NCBI GenBank assembly: GCA_037039685.1
Contig: JAWNGF010000007.1
Location: 2,757,148 to 2,821,147 of the forward strand
Direction of reading: 5' to 3'
DNA: 64,000 bases
DNA from: Ceratobasidium sp. AG-K
Lineage: Eukaryota > Basidiomycota > Agaricomycetes > Cantharellales > Ceratobasidiaceae
The position numbers and the translations under genes were made by a program. The notes beneath the pieces are model-generated. The model saw nothing but the letters and a program-made list of their open reading frames with translations, was not told the DNA's origin and made no database searches. Shown here piece after piece: positions 31,401-43,241 of the stretch (within the stretch, counting starts at the first letter, position 1; each line of letters opens with the position of its first letter).

Positions 31401-33169
31401 CACTATCAAAGTGTATAGCGTGACACTATCCTTAGACGGGTTGTTTCCGCTCGCAGCCAATACGTCTAGGATATTTTTCAGTCGCTTGCGAGGATTTTGA
31501 GTAAAGTTGTTGTAGCCGATATACCAGGCTACCGTCGCCGCATATATCAACAGGATCTCTGCGCGACGTACGAGTGCCATGATATCTTCGTTAGAAGGTT
31601 TGATGGGCCTTAGAGCGTCGCGGAGGTAGGTCTCGATGTCGCTTTGCACCGTGCCTTTGTCAAGCTCGTGAAGTACGAGCCGTGAAATTGCCCGATTATT
31701 CCCTTGCTTCTTAATCTGTTCTCGTATCTCGGGTTCCGGTCGGCTCGCAATTAGGAACTTTATCGGCAGGTGTGTCGTTCTAGTCAGTAGGACCTCAAGA
31801 ATGTGGCCGGTGCTCTGTTTATCATCGCATTCGTCGAGCGCATCAATTACCACCACCAGAGTCTCCGGAAGGGTATCAAGCACCTCAGTCAGCGGCTTCA
31901 TGATAAGCATCTCGAATTGAATAGGAAGCAGTTGGGTGTGAGCATTCCGTTCTTTCTCCAGAACTCGTGCGAGCGCACATCGAAACGGGCGCGAGAATTC
32001 CGCAAGCTGGTATGCGATCGACGGCACTATCTGGTTCACGTCGCGACATTCCGGGAGAAGGCGAGAGCAGAAGAAGCAAGCGCCAAGGTTACAAGCTATC
32101 CTAAGTTCATCGCATAAGCTGTATGCGATTGTCGTTTTGCCGGTGCCGGCCATGCCGTTTATCCAATATACTGGCCGTGCAGCCGGATCGTAGACCCAAG
32201 CATGCATCTGCGCGAGCACATCAATACGTGTTTCAGGGGTGCATGCGCCTTTCCTGAGTTCTGTAGCTTGTCTTGAGTTGTAGCGAGCCGAAAATGAAAG
32301 GTTGAGACGGTCCAGTCGGGCATCCTGTAGTAGTGATTCATGAAGCGCTCCAACGATCCCAGTTCTACACCTACTATCGTCCGTTCATCGACGATTCTCC
32401 AAATCGAAATATTCGCATTGAGCTGGGCATACTTAGCATTCTCTGATCGCTGAGAAGAGCTGACTTACCACGAGGCGTTGTAGATGGCCTCGAATCCGGC
32501 GATAGCACGCCAACACTACTTCTGAATCTTCCCGCGCCTCAAGATACTTTGCATTCTGTTGTGTGCTTGTTTATTTTTGATATTGTTGAGTTCTTTCAAA
32601 ATCGATCTTTTTTGTGCCATAGTTGGTTGCATGATTACAAGAACCAAGCTAAATTACTCACTTGCATAAACTTTCTATGCTGAGAGTGATATTTTTCTGG
32701 CATATATTCACCAAAATGCCGTTGGAGATCTTCAAAAAGGCCCTCAAGCTCGAGTTGTAGGTTATTGAACTCGTCACTACCACTGACTACTTTCTGCTCG
32801 AGTATCTATTCAATTACTGAACATGAGATAAAATTCCCTACTCACCTCGTATATTTCGGTGCACCCCATAATTTCCTGGGCCACCGATTTAAGTGGCGAT
32901 AAAGCTCCCGTACTTTGCTCAAACAGCCTAGAAAAACCTTTGAGCCGTGGCCAGCCACCCTCGCATGGGGCAGCCTGAGTAGAAGATTGAGTGAGAATCG
33001 CAGTCGAATTAGATATCGTTGAAGAGCGCGTAGGTGGGATGGGCTGCTTGGGTGTGGGATTCGTACTGGGCTCCTGTCGGGATTCCACGTTGATGGAAGC
33101 AGGCGGTAAAGTACTGGAGCTCGGAGGGGCCGGCTACAAAGGCTTTTCCCCCTTGCGACGCGCAGGCAT
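28435..33169 (-). pseudogene. Decayed NACHT-WD40 (NLR-like) gene
   Basis: Fungal NWD proteins are signal-transducing NTPases linked to non-self recognition and regulated cell death. The order here is canonical: N-terminal helical part (about 33120-32430, several phase-matching introns), linker with SARYNS, NACHT domain (32219-31200) with Walker A GMAGTGKTT and Walker B LVVVIDALDECDD, a helical connector, then WD40 repeats (30636-28725), and a C-terminal exon ending 28435 with the family signature DGWV...LLIWIPVD. The coding frame is broken by TAG at 33134-33136 (codon 12), TAG at 30875-30877 (expected Trp) and TAG at 30709-30711. It also has frameshifts near 31195 and near 31072. Each half taken alone would look like a separate gene. 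UTP11 starts 350 bp away in divergent orientation. Confidence 0.85.
28725..30600 (-). repeat. Array of about 14 WD40 repeats
   Basis: Within the NACHT-WD40 pseudogene, units of about 43 codons (consensus GHT..V.SVAFSPDGTRIVSGS) recur about 14 times; the first is degenerate and the fifth irregular. Neighbouring units are very similar, as expected for repeats that are shuffled by recombination. Together they would form one or two beta-propellers that bind a ligand. Confidence 0.9.
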
Positions 33170-33522
33170 CAGTGAGAGGTGATGACGGTTGGGAGCGAGT
33201 TCAGGCTGAGATACGATCAGCGGAGCGACGGGCGCTCGGCGATTTGATCTCAGCTTATGGGGATGGATAAGGATGTCCCATAATAGGGTGGTATGGAGAG
33301 TCATCACCACGCATGATAGTGATTTCAGCCGGGGCCATACCGGTGCTTCCGCTCGTACTACGTTTTGATTATTCCATTGATGATTAGTGCTCGAGTATTA
33401 ATGACTTGGTTGTCGTAGATAAAGCATCGTTGCTCTTGTTGGAAATTCACACTGACTGATCGAGAATCACATGCACGTGACCAGGGGAAATTTCCGCCAT
33501 ATTTCTCATCTCATCCGCTACC
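33170..33522. promoter_or_regulatory. Divergent intergenic region before UTP11
   Basis: 353 bp between the start of the NACHT-WD40 pseudogene (minus) and UTP11 (plus). It would hold both promoters. No clear TATA or operator was picked out. Confidence 0.4.
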
Positions 33523-34689
33523 ATGCCTCTCCGCAACTCGCTCCATCGACGCTCACACAAAGAGCGTTCCCAGCTTTCACACCGCTCTAAACTCGGCCTC
33601 CTCGAGAAACACAAAGACTATGTCCTCCGCGCACGCGACTACCGTTCTAAACGGGACCGAATTCGGACACTCAAGCTCAAAGCCGAGACGAGAAACCGAG
33701 ATGAGTTCTACTTTGGAATGAGCGGGAAGAAGACGCAGCGTGGGGTGGAGTATAGACAACGGGGAGAGGGGGCATTACCGGAGGATATGGTCAAGGTGTT
33801 GAAGACTCAGGATGAGGGCTATCTGAGGACGGTTCAGAAGAAGGGCCAAAAGGTGAGTGGGCGCTCAAGATATATAGCACGCAGTTAAATTTTAGGCAGA
33901 GGATAGACGCTATCAAAGCTGAGCTAACGTCGATGGTGGACTTGGTACCCCAACCGGAGGATTTGGACGACCTTGACGAAGACGTTCTGGAGACGTTGCG
34001 TGAGGCCGGCGTTCTACCTTCTCCCACTGGACGTGCGCGAAAAGGCAAACAAAAGGCGGTTGCGCTAAATCCGAGGCACATTGTATTTGTTGACGATGAA
34101 GCTGCCGGTACGACCGAGTGTATTTCGTTCGCCTAGCCTATCAAATTAACCCAATCGTTGTTCGCAGCAAAAAATTATACTGGTCCCTCGGGAAGCGCTC
34201 AATCCCGATCAGCCGACAGCGATGGGTGGATTTCGGACGAGGATGGCGAAGATGCCGGATCTGACATGGTTGAGGATGAAGACGAGGGGGATGAAGCCGA
34301 CGGCTCGGACAAGTACGCAGCACAGCGGGCACAAAAACAGGAGATAAAACGACAGGCCCAGGCAAAAGTATGTTCGTAAAATACCATTGCGTCGGCATTT
34401 CTTACATAGGTTGATTTAGAAACATCGCCTGTCCCTACTCCAAGAGCTCTCTGCTCGCCTCAAACGTGAAACGGCCCTCCGGCACGCTCTCCGCGAACTC
34501 GAAATGCAGAAACTTCTCATGGCGCCCGGTGCGCGAGCTAAAATTCGTGGTCCAGAACGAACCCAGGACGACGATGACGATGACGATGGCGGTAGCAAGA
34601 AGAAGCACGGAGAAGTCAAGTTTGCGAAGCAAGGCGACGTGGATTATGCACCTAGGGTTTACAAGTGGCGATCGGAGCGCAAACGATGA
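33523..34689 (+). CDS. UTP11: UTP11, U3 snoRNP/small-subunit processome protein
   Basis: UTP11 acts in the nucleolus in the small-subunit processome that cleaves pre-rRNA to 18S rRNA. Exons 33523-33852, 33900-34107, 34168-34367 and 34420-34689 join in phase to 335 residues. The N-terminus is strongly conserved (NSLHRRSHKERSQ, LLEKHKDYVLRARDY, DEFYFGMSGKKTQ, MVKVLKTQDEGYLRTV). HIVFVDDE follows in exon 2, an acidic low-complexity insert in exon 3, and the basic C-terminus VYKWRSERKR. A (GAC/GAT)n run encodes an Asp tract at about 34567-34590. The start ATG follows CTACC in good context. Intact. Confidence 0.95.
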
Positions 34690-35818
34690 GCGTGTATGTG
34701 TATGTCACAATCTTATGTATACTATCTATTGAGCACGCTGGAGGCGCTTGGTCATAACGAGCAGCGGAATTTTCATTTGTGGTTAAGGAGAACAATGCAA
34801 GGCAATTATCTATCCGAATTTTCTATTTCCCTTGACTTTCTCGTCCCCAACAGTTGGACAGCGACCGCTGGCAGTGAGCGGGCGATTACTAGATGAGCAT
34901 CGGGTTGTAATCGTCAACCATGGCTGTCGTGGTCGCTCCCTTATATGCAAATCCGATTGTGCCGCCCAATGGTCGTTCCCTGGATCGAGACTTTCCTACC
35001 TTGGCTCTCCTATGAGCAGCTTCTTGGACTCGTCAAACTTTTTCAGGCAGTGGGAATCGTCAGGTGCGTCTCAACCCGATATAATGGCGTTTATTGTGTC
35101 CTGCCACATATCTGTAATTGTGTGCTTAACCAGAATTCCTTTAAATTTCCTGAGATTCGCATTTTTCGAGGGTTCGCCGCTGGGCTGATTGAGATGCCAT
35201 TTTGCAGATCATTGAATCTGCGGTCTTTGGGCCGGTTAGGATAACTCTGGGCGACGAGTTCGGTATTCGAGATGGTGGTGGCGGGTTTATGTATTAGGGG
35301 GTACAGGGTTAACGAGAAGTGGTTATATGTGACCTTTCACCATGCACGTGGATCGGCATATTGTGTAGTTCTGCGGCTTGGCGCGCATGGCCGCAAGTCC
35401 CGATAACCCCTTGGAGGAATGCGTGCCTGGGATCTTGGGATCAAAGTGGAGCAAAATGCCGAAGCGGACCCATCGGGCGCCAACTCGAGCAAAACCTAGT
35501 TGCTCTTCAAAGACTCAAACGAATGGCAGGGAGGTCATTTATTGATATATTCCTACATCTGGACTGCACAGACACGCCCTGCAAGCACACCCAACGCGCG
35601 ATCCAAAAGAAGGCCGGCGCAAAGTGGCACGTGGCCTAAATGAGATCGAAGAGCCCCACGCGAGCACAGCCACGAGAGGAACCCTTTCCGAGGTGGTGTG
35701 GGAGAAACGCCCCACCCGATTCGACAGCTCACACGGACAAAAATATACTGCTCTGGGAGTGGAGTCGACAACGATAATCCTGGGGGTTCTCGCAGACGAC
35801 GACCAGCTCCCGTCGACG
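34690..35818. other. Intergenic between UTP11 and the F-box/LRR gene
   Basis: 1.1 kb without a supported gene. The second half may hold the promoter of the gene starting near 35819. The open frame of that gene extends upstream to about 35624 but without an ATG there. Confidence 0.5.
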
Positions 35819-38800
35819 ATGATCACCTCTGCGAGCACGACTTCTGCGTCGCCTTCTGGACTGGACGTGCCGATAAACTTGGCGGTAGATTTTGCTGATG
35901 AACTCGAGTTTGAGCTCGGGCTGTCGCCTCCCCACGTCTCGTCGATGCAGTCTCCTCAGCCCTCGGCGGTACACATGTCGCCCACGCCTAGCCAGACGTC
36001 GGGCCAATTGACGAGTGTAGCGCCCACTTCGCCGGCGAGCACGGGCTACCTGACCTCCCCGCCCACCTCTCCGATCCCGACCTCCTTTCCACCCGATACC
36101 CACCCCGACTCGGATTCCGAGCCCGAACGATCCAAGCGCCCATCCTCGCCGCTTCCGTCGTCGTACAAGGGCAAGTCGCGAGCGATTCCTACTCCCACCC
36201 ACGTACACGTGCTGCGCGACTTAGACGCCGGCATACACGAGTTTCGCACTCCACCCGACACGAGCTTCGGCACTCCATCCGGGTCGGGTCCCTCGTCTTC
36301 GAGACAGCATCGCATGCTAGAACCGCCTCGAAACCTGCCCTCGATCATGCCACTCGCCGATTCCGAAGCTGACGGCGACTCTGATCCTACTCCCCGCCCG
36401 TCCCGACTAAGGCCCCGCTCCCGCGCCGTATCGGGTCTCTCGTTTAGCTCGATCAAGGACGCTGTCAATCGTCGGCGCCAATCCGGCTCGGGGTCCAGCT
36501 CGCCCGTGCCTGGTTTGGCGCGCAAGTTGAGCTTGAAAGGGCTTGGGGCGCTTGTTAGGCGCAAGGCATCGCGCTCGAGGTCCGGGTTGAATTCTGGCGT
36601 GGCGAGCGGGACGAGCACGCCTGCGTCGGCGTTTATGACCCCATCGAGCACGATCGTCCGGCGTCCGGGAAATGCGAGACTCCCCGGATCAAGTCCTTGG
36701 CTGGGTCCGAATACACCAGTCGATACGCCCGGTCCCAAGGAGGAAGTCGTCCGTCCGGTCCTGGGTCGAGCCGATACCGCGCCGGCGACTATTTCGGGTT
36801 CACGTTTGGGTTTGAAGAGGACGAGGACAAGGCCGAGGAGCCGAGTTGTGAAGATTCCTCGGACGTGTTGGTGCGCGTTTTTTGATTTAGGACTGGAGCC
36901 AGAGATGATTGATTTGCGCCTAGCTTGAAGCAAAGGTACAGCCAGCTGGTGGATTCCAAGCTCTTCCACGCGAGTTGCATGTCTTGGTTTTGATTCATCT
37001 GGCGAGGTCCTATGTCGAAGACTTTGAGCGAGAAATCAAGAACGGAACCTGGAGCGCCGGCCGAGCTGGGAACGAGCTCAACAAGTGGGTCGGCGAGGCA
37101 GCCGGGTTGAGAGCCATTGCAGGTACAGCACGGGTAAGTCGAGATGAAAAATAGAATTTGCAAGGTTTATATGGGTTTGTTTGTGTTTCGGCGCTAGGTC
37201 TCTCGAACTTGGCACGCAGTCGCCCACGACGGTTCGTTTTGGTCCAAGATTCGATATGCCTCGCTCGTCCCTCCTCGAGTCGGAATTCCGGTCCATACCA
37301 ACTGGGTCCCGTCTTCTGTTCGGGCCCAGGTCAAGGACGTTCCGGGTCGGGCTCAGCTGGAGGCCCAAGACGAACGAATGATGCGACTGCTCCAGGCCGC
37401 GGGACCTTGCTTGACCGAACTCGATTTACGTGGATTTGCACGAATTACTCCGCGACATGTCGAGCGTCTAGCCCGTTGGATTAGTTCTCCAACCACCGTG
37501 GTCGTGAAACCAGACGTCCCGATGGTACAATCCCTACTCTCACTCACCCGCTACGATATCCTACCCACCCTTCCACCCAATACAACCAACCTAACCCGAC
37601 TCATCCTTACCTCGTGCATGCAAATCACCTCTTCTCCCCTCCACGCCCTCCTCTCGGCCAGCCCTCTGCTGACACACCTCGAGCTCCGCGCACTACCAGC
37701 CGTAACCGACGAAACCTGCTCCATCCTCTCCACCACCTGCCGCGCACTCACCTACCTCGACATTTCCCGCTGCCAGAACCTCGGCCCCGAAGCCATCGCA
37801 CACATTTGCGGCGTCGCCCGTCCATACATCCCCAACACCGGGCTCCTCAAACTCAAGACGCTCCATATCGCGGGGTACGCCTATGTGGACACCATTTCCC
37901 TCAAGCACTTGGGCAAATCCCTCGGACACATGCTCGAAACGCTCGATTTGGCCGGGTCGTGGGGCGTATGGGACGAGTCCATCGCGGCGTACGTCGAGAT
38001 TCAACCGACCGCTTCGCAAATCGAACGTGCCAAGGTGCTTCAAATCGAACGATGGGCTCGAGCTCGGCGTGGGGATGTCGAGCTTGTGCAGGACCAGGCT
38101 GAGTTTGTAACTCTGACGGCGCGCGAGGCGGGGCTGGACCCTACGTTGACTGGGCCGTTTTATCGAAGGTTGACGGCGTTGAGGCATTTGAACCTTAGCG
38201 GATGTCGGAGGTTGACGGATGGGGGGTTGGGCGCTCTCGCGCATGCTGTGCCGAATTTGGAGATTCTCGAGGTTGCTGGGATCGCCGGGGTCGCCCAGCT
38301 AGGGTTGGTCAGGCTTTTGAGGACGACGCCAGGAATTAGAAGACTAGATCTAGAAGAGACGGGTGTGGGCGATGAGGTGCTGGACGCCCTTACCCCGCCT
38401 ATGCAAGATGAGGAGCCGCCGGAAGAAACCGAGGAAGAAGAGTCGATCCAGATTGCCATGCGCGCCGATTCGTCACATCCCGGACACGCGCTTACCCATT
38501 TGCTCCTCTCGCATTGTGCCAACCCCCAACTTACCTCTCCCGCGCTCGCTCAACTCGTCCGGGCGTGTCCGAAACTCCAAGTCCTGGCGGTCGACGGAAC
38601 TCAAGTCGACGACCGCGTCGTGCGGTTTTTCGTCTGCGCAGCCAAAGCCCGGTCCATTACCGGAGCGGAAATCGCAGCGACCGACACGCGGCACGTCGCA
38701 CGTTCTGGCCTACCACCCATCAGTTCCGTCCGACCTCGACGCGGGACGCGAGACTGGGCCGCGCGGGGGATGGGGTACGTCGATGCGCGGGACGGGGCGA

Positions 38801-39003
38801 TTGAAGGCGACGAGTGCGATGAGAGTCGGGTGGTATTAAAGTCGTATTGGAGTTGGCAGGCAGTGGATGGGGTGCTTGATCGGCGTCGGGCTGGTACACT
38901 CAGTCGGAGGAATACCGAGGGTGGGATGGGTGCGAGTGGGATTCGGGCTGGGCCGCGGTGGAGGCCGAGGCAGGATGATCGGGCGGGGTGTGTGATCATG
39001 TGA
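35819..39003 (+). CDS. F-box/leucine-rich-repeat protein with C-terminal CaaX box
   Basis: Likely substrate receptor of an SCF ubiquitin ligase. Exons 35819-36847, 36924-37133 and 37198-39003 join in phase to 1,014 residues; the first donor (GTGAAG) is the least certain. Residues 1-340 are Ser/Pro-rich and disordered. The F-box spans exons 2-3: FQALPRELHVLVLIHLARSY then VSRTWHAVAHDGSFW. LRRs of the RNI/AMN1-Grr1 type follow (LTELDLRGFARITPRHVERL, LTYLDISRCQNLGPEAIAHI, LRHLNLSGCRRLTDGGLGAL). An acidic insert (EEPPEETEEEE) interrupts them. The last four residues are CVIM, a farnesylation-type CaaX box, so the protein is probably membrane-attached, as known for human FBXL2 (a prenylated F-box/LRR protein). 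Intact. Confidence 0.85.
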
Positions 39004-40018
39004 GGACCGTTGGTTAGATGTGGAGCGTTGGCTCTGGGGATTTTGTATGTTTATGATGTATGTGTGATTCGTGGTATGCGCAGGCGTTTGTTTGTAGAGT
39101 GGTTTGGTTATGATTTTTACGAATTGATTGTAGTTTTACAAAGTGCATTTCTTGGAAAGGTTTCTCTCGCCAATTGACTCGCTATGGGGTCCAATCAAAG
39201 AATGATCACATTGAAGTCATATGTTGTTGTATTGGGATATGCAAAGGCGCAAGAGGGAATACGTACGCGCGCTTGAAACCCCATCTCAATGACTAAACGA
39301 TCGTAAGGACTATCTCGTGTAACTCGGTGCTGCTGGAGAGGGCTGAATGACTTGAGGGCATGTCTGACGTCGCTAACTGGTTGAATTGGGGGCAACTTCG
39401 CCCCCGGCGCTTGTGCGGTGGTGCATACATTCTGTCCGCTGACGAGGTAGAGCTGGAAGCAAAGTACATGCATACAGGCCGAAGTGTGAATGCATGTAAG
39501 GGAAAAGGGATGCTATGTAGAAAAGGGTGAGGGTTGAGGTCCAACGACAGAGTGAAGAGAACGCCGATTGCCTCGTTGCTCTGAAGGGGCGGGGGCGGGA
39601 AGTCCGGAGGGTAGGGGTAGAGAATCAGCGCCGAGACGCTGAAAAATACGGGAGCTCACGAGTCGAGCGCCCGAAGAATCGTAAAAGGAAAAATTGAACG
39701 GCGGAATATTTGAGCGAGACACTTGCTATTCGCCCCTTGGACTCCGAGGCATGCATCGATCGCGTAACGCCAACATTTTTGAAAATAAAAACGCCATATT
39801 GATTACAAGGGCGCATGAACCAATCACTAAGAGACAAAACTAATACAGGCTATGCGAAGGCACCAGATGGGACAACGTGACTAAGGTGAGTAAACACGGG
39901 ATACCAACTACCGTACATGGACCTAGTGCCAAAAGCGCTGCCCGCACGTTGTGAACCCAACATTCATGGTCAGAGCGCTATGCATATATCACACAACACA
40001 CTCGCAACCACAGCTCGC
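39004..40018. other. Intergenic between convergent genes
   Basis: About 1 kb separating the ends of the F-box gene (plus) and the P-loop NTPase-like copy (minus). No supported gene. Confidence 0.5.
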
Positions 40019-43000
40019 TCAACTCTGCGTTTCCCATTCAATAGATTCGCTCTCCCTTGTCTGACCGTATTGGAATCGCTGTCTCAGGGAGAGCCTGGTT
40101 GATCCTGGTAAATTGCGTTTTTGGATATCCAAAATCTCCCGCAGATCCTGAGCGAATGATGGAAGAGTATCCTTCAGCCAAGGGTACATGCTCGAGTCGA
40201 TCCCTGGGGCGTAGATTCGCAACGCCTGGGATTCCTTCTCTCCGGTTAAACTCAAGCTCAGAGATTGGGTTGGAATCCGTAGGTCCGCAAGGATCGCGAT
40301 GTAGGGATGGCCCAGGTTGGCGATGTTCAGATTGCTAGGGGTTATCGAGTTGAGAGCGTGCTGCGTTGATTGTATTCTCGCCCGATCTGAGACAAGTATA
40401 TAGGATACGCAAGGAGTTGTGTCCATCTCAGAGTGGAACTTGTACATCGGGATGACTTTGTCGATTATGGCCTGGTTATGACAGCATTGCATGGCACATG
40501 AGCGAGCCCATTGACGCGTAAGCCACATATGCATTCTGTTTCGATGGGCATACACAATTAGCGCTATCCCCAAGACACTCCGAAGGAACACTCACGGTGG
40601 ATTTTTTTCGTTGTCCGCGATATCGTGCGTCATGTGTATCCAGTGAGAGAAGTTGATGTACCAATTCTCGAATACGTTGCCCGCCGTTGCCCGAACCGCC
40701 GAACCGAACATAAAGGCGAGGTAATCCATAACAGGAACCGGTTTACAGTCCAGCAGCTCCTCGTCTGTCCATGGATCATGGGTTGTTGTCCCAAGGCTGG
40801 TGTTGGGATGAGATTGAGCCTCGATTTTTCGTACGAGAAGGTCTTTAGCCACCAGGTACAGAATGCGCGATACGAGTTCGCCCCTTTTGCCCATTTCGAT
40901 CAATCCATTCTGCAAATTTAGCGCCAGAGACTGAATCGAGTCGCCTAAATTTCTTCCTGCGTTGCCAGAGATATCCTTATCGTGCAAGAGCCGAGCAGCA
41001 GCGCAGGAAAGAAGAGGCTCGGATGGGTAGAGGGTGTCTTGCCAAACTCTATCGTCGGTGGTGTCCAGACATATGCGAAGGTGACTAGATATGGCTTTCT
41101 GTTGAAAGCCGATAGCCTTGGAGTGACCGAAGCAGATGTCGAGACAAAATCGCTGGGCCAAGACGGCGAATGCCTGCGACGGATCAGAGGGAGCGAAAAA
41201 AGTATTGTTGCAGAGCTTTACGCCAGCATTGTCCAACAATTCGTGGGCGGACCCTAAACTAGGAGCTGTGGACTTCCATCTTCCAAGATTGCTTCAACAT
41301 GCGAGAAATTGTAAGTGAGTTATGTACTCACAATGGTCGGCCGAACCCCATGATGTACTCGAGGCGAGCGGCGTTTCTCAGATCGATGTCCCCTAGCGGG
41401 GTGGCCAACTGATCCCAGTTAAACTCCGAGTAAGGAGGGAAAACGTCTTCACCGCCTCGGCGAACTCGTAGAGAAGGATCTAGACTGAAATCAGCCTACT
41501 ACCTCAACTGGCAGGTTAAGGCCTACGAATGTGTGCAGGAGCCGAGAAATCGGCCACCCGTGAGGTAGTGGACGCGAAAACAACCCAATTGGATATGCGC
41601 GATTGCATACGAGAAAACCCACTGATCACTCGGCATAAAATGTGCGACGGCCGAAAGTGGTTCTGGGGTTCACCAAGCATGTGAGCCTCGTCGAAAGCGA
41701 TCACTAGTTTGGGCTTGTGGGATCCGTTACTGAAGAAGGCACTACCGGCGTGAATCAACTGTCTGTACGCCTCACGGAGGATGGCTTCGCCGCGTAACTG
41801 CGGGCTCTCGGTTACTGGGTACGGTCATGTCAATACAACTGGATTCGACAAGGAGAAGCATATGCTTCACCCACCGTCGTCTTCTTTACTTCCTTTACTC
41901 TCGTCACTTCCGCCACTTAACGAAGCTCCCATTGGCGGAGCGACTGGTGGACTATTGGCATATGGGTCTTTACCTTCATCCGTAATCGTCAGGTCCTTGA
42001 TTCCCGCCTCCAGGGGTTCATGGCCAATGAGCGGGAATTCCTGGAAGCAAAAAATGTCAACGGTCAGAAACACATCTCAAATGATCCCTCACCGCCTGAA
42101 TATCTTTTGCAAACTGTAAGGTTCGACAACCCTGTGAACACACATCAAACAGGGTGTATGCGGCTCGCTCACTCTCTTGTACTCTCTATCCACGTCCTTA
42201 AAAAAAGACTTGCGGAGTCCTGACTCGAAATCGGCCATCTTACTCGACCAATCCAGGATTTTTTCCGAGCACTGGGCTTCTGTTTCAGATATGGAGCGTA
42301 GATGCCGTCCCACCACAGTGAAGATCGCCGCGAACAATGCGACGCATCTGTCCGAATACTCCTCCGCCGAGATGGACAGATTCTCGGTCAAGATGCGCGC
42401 GGGAACGTGGTCTCGTGGCGGATATGAATTCTTCTCCCGACGGGATCGTAGGTTGATGTATACTCCCAGAACCTTGCTCCGCATAAGCTATGCGGTCTCT
42501 TATTCAACAAGGAACCCAGCAAAAACGGATTCGTCCTACCTCAACGATTGTACGAGACTTTCCGGTGCCCGAGCTTTGAACAATGGAACAGAACTTTCCA
42601 TATATCTCGACTTTGGGTTCGTGAAATCGTTCGTCGCAATCAGTAAGGTACTCGTAAAGGCCCTGGACCGCTGGACCGATGTAAGTGTCTTTAAACGATG
42701 CCACCAAATCGGCTCGTGATGCAGTCTCTAGAATAACATCAGCTAGCGAGTAATATACTGTTCGTATTTTTCCTACTCTTTTGAACCGCGTGTGAAGGCT
42801 CAGAGCTGGTGGTGGGATATGCATAGTTCTGAATATCTACTCGTGTGTCGGAGCTCAGCGAACAATCATGTATATGGTGTATTTAGTTACTGATACTCAC
42901 ATCTTTGGACGCAATCAAAACTACGAAATTCCATGGCCTTGATCATAGCTTCCTTGAACCCTTCGTCCACTTCTTGTTTACCACGCCAAAAGCCAACGGC

Positions 43001-43114
43001 CAGTGGTGTCGGTGCAAAAATCAGTCCGAGCATGGCTTAAGCGGCTAGAGTCGACGCCCACTCAAGGTAAACCTCTTCTCCCCCTAATCTAGGTAGAAAG
43101 CTATCATAGTCCAT
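40019..43114 (-). pseudogene. P-loop NTPase-like gene, copy A (nonsense mutation in exon 1)
   Basis: A multi-exon gene whose pieces join in phase for most introns. Exon 1 starts at ATG 43114. Exon 2 (about 42838-42545) carries Walker A SSGTGKSR. Exon 3 begins near 42491. Further exons carry LVIAFDEAH (41700-41650), a Walker B-like strand with DEAH. The last exons run 41250-40592 and about 40530-40019, ending WETQS. The full product would be about 850-900 residues. Codon 26 of exon 1 is TAA (43037-43039) where copy B has CAA. The family is common in my memory of Agaricomycete genomes but has no firm name; a link to the NTPase part of Crinkler/RHS-type proteins is possible and unproven. Confidence 0.7.
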
Positions 43115-43241
43115 AGGTGGCGAACAGTATGTCGTAGGGTGTGAGAGAACATAGGGAGGTGGTTCGGCAGTGGGCCAATAAAATAAGAGCGGATTATAGA
43201 TACAAGCGCCGAGCGCTCGACACGGTGAGCATTTGTTTGGC
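40795..43241. repeat. Inverted segmental duplication, arm A
   Basis: Pairs with 61573-64000 in opposite orientation; positions in the two arms sum to 104,794-104,795 throughout, so there are almost no indels. Identity is high (about 99 percent by eye) from 42950 inward and much lower (about 75-80 percent) over 42950-43241. The arm may extend below 40795, but its partner lies outside the window. Confidence 0.93.

Noticed and set aside
32384..32434. Apparent frameshift before the SARYNS linker in the NACHT-WD40 gene
   Set aside because: An in-phase intron with GTAGGT donor and CTACAG acceptor explains it, so it is not counted as a lesion.
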